46,151 bases of DNA, taken from the NCBI GenBank assembly GCA_016719615.1, contig JADJYQ010000013.1, positions 1 to 46,151 on the forward strand, given 5' to 3'. The notes beneath the pieces were generated by a model, which saw only the letters and a list, made by a program, of their open reading frames with translations, made no database searches and was not told the origin of the DNA. The position numbers were made by a program, and so were the translations under genes. The stretch comes from Saprospiraceae bacterium. Lineage in GTDB: Bacteria; Bacteroidota; Bacteroidia; Chitinophagales; Saprospiraceae. Shown piece after piece: positions 40,571 to 46,151 of this stretch (its first letter is position 1; each line of letters starts with the position of its first letter).

Positions 40571-40956
40571 CTGTTATTGTGGATACAGGAATCAGCCCCT
40601 TGAAAGGGGGGTTTATCCTGTTTTCCACCGGGAAGCAACCGTTCAAATCACTTAGCTCTTCAAAATCTCCAAAATCCAGGTAGGTAAATCTTTTGTTGTT
40701 GATAATAGATAAAAGGATCCGCAAATTTGAATGTCACTTCCAAGAACTGCAATCCTTCCATTGAAGTCTAAATAAAAAATATACCAACAAGATCTAATCT
40801 TTCTCAATCTCTACTTCACGATTGTATTCACCTTAAAAGCAAAATAATAAACACTTATTTTCCAACCAAAACCAAATCATTAATTTTATATTAAATTATT
40901 TTCGTAAATTTTGAATCTAATATTCAACAAATTTCTATCATTATTACAGCTCTGAA
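40571..40956. other. leader region with a possible small gene
   Basis: Between regulatory site 4 and the pYEATS start. On the - strand about 40653-40845 one frame reads YIFYLDFNGRIAVLGSDIQI then FYLLSTTKDLPTWILEILKS, which looks coding, but it has a TAG near its start. A C6/G-rich inverted patch (CCCCTTGAAAGGGG) occurs near 40597-40610. Nothing firm. Confidence 0.3.
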
Positions 40957-40974
40957 ATATAACTTTTGTTATAT
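40957..40974. promoter_or_regulatory. regulatory palindrome, site 4 (perfect)
   Basis: ATATAACTTTTGTTATAT: 7-bp arms around TTTT, the most perfect of the four copies. It is about 390 nt upstream of the pYEATS start on the - strand and 240 nt upstream of the heme lipoprotein on the + strand. Confidence 0.6.
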
Positions 40975-41216
40975 GTACAAAACTTTCAATTGCAACAAAA
41001 AATCTAGTTGCTAAACGAACTCAAACAATAGTTTCTCCTGCACGCATCTTTTAAACTAAAATAAGCTCATACAATTGAATGAAAGAAAAACATTTTCATT
41101 CATTGCTGAATTCCACTTCAAATACTTGCCTTATATAATTATATCCATTCATTTCAGCGAATCTTTGTGCTCGCAAATTATTGAGTATATTTGTTTTCAG
41201 CAAGAATTTACCAAAT

Positions 41217-41638
41217 GAAAAGAAATAATTATAGTAGCCCATTTATTTTTCTACTACTTCTTTTAATCTCCTGCAATAAAGAAAAACTGCAGATCTGCAG
41301 ATCCTTCAGCCAAAAAATCATCAACCCCAATGGCGACAGCGAACTTGCGCTTAATGCGGAAATGTATGACGAGACTTTTGAATTAAAAACAAATGATAAA
41401 AAGGTAAACCGAAGCGGAATTTTTTGACTATGAAAAATTCTAACCGCCCATGCCACCGAACCGGAAAAAGCAGCCTCAGCCGAATACAAGGCCTTTTGCT
41501 CGCTTCATTTGCAACAAGTCAAGCTAACTGAATAACAGCAGCCCAGAATTGAAGAAAGAGCATTTCTCCAATTTGATCAGCCAATGCAAAAATTGTCATA
41601 ATTCTTTGTGCCCCGGGCCAATTGTAAAAAATAAATAA
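41217..41638 (+). CDS. c-type heme lipoprotein (cytochrome-like), frameshifted
   Basis: About 140 aa from ATG 41217 with lipoprotein signal (FIFLLLLLISC). Pieces: PNGDSELALLMRKMYDE in mixed frames, ETFELK, LTAHATEPEKAASAEYKAF, then SPELKKEHFSNLISQCKNCH and NSLCPGPIVKNK, TAA 41636-41638. CKNCH is a CxxCH heme-binding motif at the end of a helical chain, similar to cytochrome c prime-like small proteins of Bacteroidota. It should be periplasmic or outer-membrane anchored. At least four indels break it. Confidence 0.6.
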
Positions 41639-41669
41639 GTTGGAATTTCTTAAGGATGGAAGAAGGATG

Positions 41670-41805
41670 TCTGTTAGTCTGTTAGTCTGTTAGTCTGTTT
41701 GTCTGTTTGTCTGTTAGCCTGTTAGTCTGTTAGACTGTTTGTCTGTTTGTCTGTTAGTCTGTTAGTCTGTTAGTCTGTTAGTCTGTTAGTCTGTTAGTCT
41801 GTTAG
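41670..41805. repeat. 8-bp tandem repeat, about 17 units
   Basis: TCTGTTAG with variant TCTGTTTG and single odd units (CCTGTTAG, ACTGTTTG), 136 bp in all. It lies 31 nt after the heme lipoprotein stop. No spacer-repeat structure, so it is a minisatellite. Confidence 0.85.
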
Positions 41806-41816
41806 GTAAACAACAC

Positions 41817-42155
41817 GCACTAACGTATGTTAGTTCAAATAATACAACTTTTTTAAATTATTTTTCCGAACTTGACTTTCTATAAAAATATTACTTTGAG
41901 CTTTTGATCGCTTGTATGGAATGGGTTGAAACCCATTCCTATTCATAGTTGAGGGTTCATTTTAGTGTTTTGGGGCTTATGTTTTTAAATCAGACTTTTT
42001 TATGTTCTCGCTTTGTATCCGGCTGAAGCCGGTATATAGGTTTGCGCTATATTGGCTGGAATGGGTAGGCTTAATGTCTTGTAGGAATCAATACAAACTA
42101 ATGTATGTTAGTTCAAAATAAATATAAATTTTTTAAAATTATTTTTATTAACTTT
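41817..42155. repeat. REP-like module: direct repeats flanking two TGAA-centred hairpins
   Basis: CTAAC(G/A)TATGTTAGTTCAAA followed by an AT-rich tail occurs at about 41820 and again at about 42100. Between them are the perfect hairpin GGAATGGGTT-GA-AACCCATTCC (41918-41939) and CCGGCT-GA-AGCCGG (42019-42032). Both hairpins share a GGyTGAArCC core. The motif CTAAC..GTTAG is itself a short dyad. The set resembles REP/RAYT-type mobile palindromes. Confidence 0.6.
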
Positions 42156-42247
42156 ATTTGCCAAAGAATGCTGCTTGACTATTGACTATTATGACAATTA
42201 AAAATCCATAATCTATAATCTATAATCCTTACTCCATATTCCACTAC

Positions 42248-44220
42248 CTAGTCTTCTTCCCGGATAAATCCTACCGGCATCTGTTCGTCGTAATCTCCGG
42301 CGATCATTGGAGTTTGTACATTTCCAGTGTATTCGCGTACATTTTTATAGATGTATTCGAAGAGTTCTTTAAGTACAATTGTTTGATCGCCATCGGCGTC
42401 TGCATCGCCTTTTAAACCGCGGATTAAAAATGTGAAAAACGCCTTGACGCAACCCGCCATCTTCCAATGAATATTCTTTGCTCTTGGAGGACATGACAAA
42501 TGGATGCCGCCTTTACTTTGCGCCAGATCTTCGTAATAATGCATCAGCGATGATGAGAACGATCCCTTTGCGCAAGAACGCTGCCTGAATGACAGGCATC
42601 GATAAAACAAATTTTGTTTTTAGCGCGACTTCTATTGATGATGTCTTTGACTTCATCGTGTTTGAGAATATTTTGAATACCATCATAATCGATAGGCAAA
42701 AAAGTGCCTTCGAGCCCATGACCGGAATAATACAACATCACCACATCGTTTTCATCGGTCAGAAAAACCTGATTTAATGCCGTGAGAATAGCATTGCGAC
42801 TGGCATGTCATCAATCAAAACGCGAACTTTGTTGATCTTTGAGTGCTCCGCCCTCGAGGACTTTTCAAAAGGCATAGACTTTATAAGCATCGTCATCTGA
42901 ATATTTTAAAACGGGCATATGGTCATATCTAGCGATTCCTATGATCACTGCCCAGATTTTGACTTCTTTACTATGTTCCACTGCTACATTGGCATCAAAA
43001 ATAAATTCTTTACGCCTGCTCAATTCTTTCACAGCTTTACCATGATCCCAGACAGCTCCGTAAATTAATCCTGAGGTAAAATACATCATCCCTTCACCAT
43101 TAGGCGAATGATTTTTCCATTGACCTTCATAGCGGTCACCATTTGAATAATAACAAATGCCTGGTCCTACAGGTTCGCCATCGACAAACTCACCTACATA
43201 TTTCGAACCATCTGCATATTTGAAAACGCCTCGACCCGATTCGCAGAAACTGACATTACAATCCGGCAATTCCGATTCTGGCTCCATTTCTATTCTTGGC
43301 TTCTATTTTTTGAATCGGCTTTTCCTGAACTATAGCTTCCTTGAATTTTAATTTCCTGCTTGATTTCAGGCTTTGTTTCACTACCGGCACTTGATCAGCA
43401 TGTTGAACTTTGGTTTCTTCCTTTTTCTTTTGGTTTTCACCAAAAACGGTCAACATCAGAATTATCTGTTACAATTTCACTTATTCCGGAATCTACTGTC
43501 GAACCAAAATTTTGTTGAAATATTTTTCTTCTTCGCTTGTTTCGAAATAGGCAGCTGTTTTCCAAAACGATCTCCTGATGATCGAGTTTATGTTCCTCAT
43601 CTTTTTGTTGATCAGTTGCAGCAGTCACAACAGCTTGCTCCATAGGTTTTGACTGTTCTTCAACTTGTACTTGATCATTTTGTCGCCGACCATTCTGCTG
43701 AGACTATCTTCCCGTTTGCATCATGAAAATTTCTGAGCCCATGTGTTTTTTACTGGCTTTCCATTGGCCCGTAAAGTGAGCTCCCTGACTTATAATACAA
43801 GGCCCTTGCCCTTCAAATAAAGCATTTACAAAGTCACCTTCATAGCGTTCCTCCTGTTTTAAAATAATAGTTCCCTTTACCGTTCGGTTTGTTGGCATAC
43901 CAAAGGCCGATGTACTTGTCGCCTCTACCAAATTCCATGACTCCATGGCCTTGCATGAGATTTTGCTCATAACCCCGTGTAGACATCGCCATTGGCGAAT
44001 TCCATCTTACCTCACCCTGTCTCAAATCCTTGCTCCATTCACCCAGATATTTGTTTTGATTGTAGTAATAGTAAATACCTTTCTTCGCGCAAACCCGAAC
44101 GAAATTCGCCTGTATACCTACTACCATCGGCATAAACCATGGTACCAAAGCCATTGATGCAATTTCCTGATACAATTCTGGGCATTTAATGCCAGGTTTA
44201 AAAACCCCTATGGAGATCAA
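42248..44220 (-). CDS. MORN repeat - caspase-like (C14) protein, frameshifted
   Basis: About 650 aa reassembled. The N-terminal MORN block (43704-44220) starts with a GNCINGFGTMVYADGSRYTG-type unit, then NKYLGEWSKDLRQGEG, VMEFGRGDKYIGLWYANKPN, GKGNYYFKTG and ERYEGDFVNALFEGQG. A long Lys/Glu/Gln-rich linker follows (43256-43700). A second MORN block (PDCNVSFCESGRGVFKYADG, SKYVGEFVDGEPVGPG, DRYEGQWKNHSPNGEG) leads into a caspase domain: IWAVIIGIARYDHMPVLKYS, His in VMLYYSGHGLEGTF, Cys in ICFIDACHSGSV, and a tail VLKELFEYIYKNVREYTG, QTPMIAGDYDEQMPVG. The catalytic dyad is present. Metacaspase-like proteolysis controlled by MORN binding (membrane or filament) is inferred. Breaks are spread over 42600-44200. 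Confidence 0.8.
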
Positions 44221-44360
44221 TAATTTGCTTACAGATATGCTGATTTTATGTAGAAGACAGATGCTATAGGCCCAAAGTTATATTAAATAAAAAGCTAATA
44301 TATAAAATATCTGTTTTAAAAGCGCTGATGAGTTGAAAACACAAATTTCAAGGGTATTAG

Positions 44361-44368
44361 TATCTTTG
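44361..44368 (+). promoter_or_regulatory. Bacteroidota -7 promoter element
   Basis: TATCTTTG matches TAnnTTTG exactly, 21 nt before ATG 44390. TTGAAA at 44333-44338 could be the -33 part, with a slightly long gap. Confidence 0.5.
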
Positions 44369-44389
44369 CATCCTAAATATTTCGTTAAA

Positions 44390-44919
44390 ATGAAACATTA
44401 TCTATTAGACTTGATTACGGGCCCTGTTAAGTTGCAAAATGAGAAAGCTGCAGAAACTGTACCAGAATCGAATCAAACAAACGCTTTAGCCTATTACGGT
44501 GACAGTATATCTACCGATAGCTTTTAACGGTAGATGAAACGATTCAATCACGGGCAGGCAATGACAGTATTATGACCTCTGTGAGCGGATACGTAACAAG
44601 CGTGTGCCAAAAAAAAGGGTTGCTGGATGGTTTTGAGCCAAAACCCGGGCGACACTACCTGACTTTTTGTAAAATTCAGAGATTATGTTTTTTTGTTCCT
44701 TTTAGATTTTTCAGGTAGCAAAGTTGTAATACGTGGATAAGAATTCAAAGAAATCACTTCTGTTGATGATTTGAAACATTATGCTGAAGATGAAGGGAAA
44801 TCTGCAGATGAAATAGCGAAAATCACGGATCCTCTGAGGAATTGAAATTTATGGCCGATGGAGTCGCTTTGATTGAAAATCCTACGAATAATTTTACCAA
44901 CTTGTCAGTTTGTTGCTAA
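44390..44919 (+). CDS. unknown protein, frameshifted
   Basis: About 175 aa: MKHYLLDLITGPVKLQNEKA, TNALAYYGDSISTDSF, then SRAGNDSIMTSVSGYVTSVC, QKKGLLDGFEPKPGRHYLTF, and later EITSVDDLKHYAEDEGKSAD, EIAKIT, ELKFMADGVALIENPTNNFT with TAA 44917-44919. No signal peptide. A good -7 element lies upstream. I do not recognise the family; the charged helical C-terminus suggests a cytoplasmic protein. Several indels and at least one in-frame stop after DSF. Confidence 0.5.
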
Positions 44920-44989
44920 ATAATTATTTGTCAAGATTTTATTCAAATGATTTTCTCTTTCTGCGTTCTAAGAATATTTTATACCGTAT

Positions 44990-45715
44990 TGAATAAAAAC
45001 TTCCATTTTCGAATTATTGGGAAAACAATCTTCGTTTTACCTTTAATCACGTTTGTAAAACGATTCCAAAATCTACATTGCATCTTCCTCTGCTAAAGAT
45101 AGCGTTGATAAAATCTGGACCATCAGCAACAGATCTAATCAAACGCTTCGGAACCTATCTGCGCTTTACAAACAGTGGCAGATTGTCCGGGACGGGTTAT
45201 GTGAGTATTTTACCTGTAGATCAGGGTATCGAACATAGTGCCGGTGCTTCGTTCGCACCCAATCCGGAGTATTTTGATCCGGAAAATATAGTTAAACTAG
45301 CCATTGAAGGTGGTTGTAATGCAGTTGTTTTCTACTTATGGCGGTACTTGCTTCTGTTTCGCAAGTATGCGCATAAAATCTTCTTTTGTTAAAGTTAACC
45401 ACACAACGAATTATTAACTTTTCCTAACCGTGCCGATCAACTCATGTATGGTAGTAGAAGATGCATTGGAACATGGGAGCAGCAGGAATAGGTGCTACTA
45501 TTTATTTTGGATCTGAAGAAAGTGGCCGCCAGATTTTGAAATTGCAGAAGCATTCGAGCACGCACATCCACTAGGTATGTTTACGGTATTGTGGTGTTAT
45601 CTGCGAAATTTTGATATCCGGAAGGAAAGCTTTTCAAAAGCCGCTTAAAGAAGGTGTAGAATTATTGAATGCCATACAAGATGTTTACCTGGATAAAAAG
45701 ATCACAATAGCCTGA
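44990..45715 (+). pseudogene. fbaB: class I fructose-bisphosphate aldolase (FbaB/DhnA type) with internal deletion
   Basis: N-terminus FELLGKQSSFYL, then SAKDSVDKIWTISNRSNQTL in mixed frames, GTGYVSILPVDQGIEHSAGA, SFAPNPEYFDPENIVKLAIE, GGCNAV, GATIYFGSEES (shifted), AFEHAHPLGMFTVLWCYLRN, then directly LISGRKAFQKPLKEGVELLN and AIQDVYLDKKITIA, TGA 45713-45715. In family members about 110-115 residues separate the CYLRN and GLISGRKAF segments; here they are joined. The lost part contains the expected Schiff-base lysine region (ADIVKQK). Several indels also break the frame. It would not be a working aldolase unless this is an assembly collapse. Confidence 0.75.
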
Positions 45716-45796
45716 TCCTGATATACGAATTATTAATTTTCTGAAGAAGTTGGTCACCATTAATTATCTGCTCTGAATTTCTTCATACATCTTATT

Positions 45797-46151
45797 TTAC
45801 AATTTGTTTATTTGGGCTTTGAGCTCATTAAAAGGACCCGAAAAATAAAATTTCTTCGGGTCTTTGATAGTGATTGGTTTGTATTTTAGTTTGTTTTCAA
45901 ACTTCCTTAAATTCATAATGTAAATCTGTCTCGTCCTTGTTTTCGCCACACGAATTTCCCTGAATCTGGTTTTTTGCGCAAAACTTCCTTCTCGAAATCT
46001 ATCTCTCCTTCGCTAGGGACTTTTCGTGGTGCATTTAAAATTCGTGCCTTCCTTCGAAACATTGGTAGTGTAAGAAGCAGGACCAAATCCATACTGCCGA
46101 CAACCTTCTGAATCAAATGTTCCCTTAGCAAAACGAAGCACATCAGGTCTT
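45797..46151 (-). CDS. conserved secreted protein, 3' end (partial, frameshifted)
   Basis: Enters from the right edge. Frames give GTFDSEGCRQYGFGPASYTT, NVSKEGTNFKCTTKSPSEGE, IDFEG and VWRKQGRDRFTL. Repeating short beta strands with F.C..S..EG..DF.G and a final W.K.G resemble a small conserved calycin-like protein of Bacteroidota. After the TGA at 45913 another ORF (ATG 45916 to TAA 45797) reads KYKPITIKDPKKFYFSGPFN, ELKAQINKL and could be a C-terminal extension reached by a frameshift or a separate small gene. The 5' part is missing. Confidence 0.45.

Noticed and set aside
41670..41805. CRISPR array
   Set aside because: Uninterrupted 8-bp units without spacers and no cas genes nearby.
45834..45862. 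Hairpin terminator (GACCCGAA ... TTCGGGTC)
   Set aside because: On the - strand it falls inside a plausible coding stretch (KDPKKFYFSGPFN), so the inverted repeat may be fortuitous; kept out of the feature list.
1..46151. A non-standard genetic code, because several frames continue through TAA or TGA
   Set aside because: TAA, TGA and TAG all end clearly intact genes here (istB, Rrf2, glycosyltransferase), and most breaks are frameshifts, not stops.

Overview
The window looks like a chromosomal piece from a Bacteroidota bacterium, most likely the Saprospiraceae/Chitinophagales side of the phylum. Reasons: AT-rich DNA, several secreted proteins ending in a type IX secretion (T9SS) type A sorting domain, Bacteroidota-style -7 promoter elements (TAnnTTTG) before some genes, TPR-CHAT and propeller-sensor-kinase architectures, and A-rich leaders instead of strong Shine-Dalgarno sites. 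I saw no rRNA, tRNA or CRISPR array.

A striking property of the whole window is how many genes are split. Conserved housekeeping genes (acyl-CoA dehydrogenase, site-2 protease, iron-sulfur repair protein, aldolase) and accessory genes alike are cut by single-base frameshifts, many in homopolymers, and some by in-frame TAA/TGA. Indel error in a long-read assembly is the simplest explanation for most, but a few lesions look biological: an IS21 insertion with target duplication, a large in-frame-looking deletion in the aldolase, and a propeller lipoprotein with two isolated nonsense codons. I annotated reassembled genes and state where each is broken.

Layout. 1-5.7 kb (+): end of a TPR protein, a TPR-CHAT caspase-like protein, a BNR/Ycf48-like T9SS protein, a small lipoprotein with mirror-symmetric CX3C cysteines, a small hypothetical. 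6.0-11.7 kb (-): serine hydrolase with TPRs, a large phytase-like/PhoX-like T9SS protein, an SRPBCC protein. 11.8-15.2 kb: an IS21-family element (11855-14437) inserted in a DUF1398 gene, followed by a decayed propeller lipoprotein. 15.4-21.5 kb (-): glycosyltransferase, SLC13 permease, MscS channel, RelE/ParE toxin and antitoxin, GNAT acetyltransferase, lipocalin-like secreted protein. 21.8-23.0 kb (+): Rrf2 regulator and RIC-type di-iron repair protein, a nitrosative-stress pair. 23.0-27.0 kb: AAA/DUF4143-type ATPase (-), acyl-CoA dehydrogenase (+), M50 protease with CBS domain (+). 27.3-31.7 kb (-): lipocalin-like lipoprotein and a ~1280-aa T9SS protein with six tandem CC-motif PKD-like repeats.

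32.3-41.0 kb (-) is the most interesting block: pYEATS protein, small membrane protein, secreted protein, two tandem paralogous unknown proteins, a ~980-aa propeller sensor histidine kinase, a small unknown protein, a LuxR/NarL response regulator and another secreted protein. Four near-identical palindromes (TATAAC-TTTT-GTTATA type) occur here; three sit 42-54 nt upstream of start codons, including that of the giant repeat protein, so I propose a two-component-controlled regulon. 41.2-46.1 kb: a c-type-heme lipoprotein (+), an 8-bp tandem repeat and REP-like hairpins, a MORN-caspase protein (-), an unknown gene (+), a deleted class I fructose-bisphosphate aldolase (+) and the end of a conserved secreted protein (-). 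Caspase-like proteins at both ends plus pYEATS suggest stress- or conflict-related functions, but that is inference.
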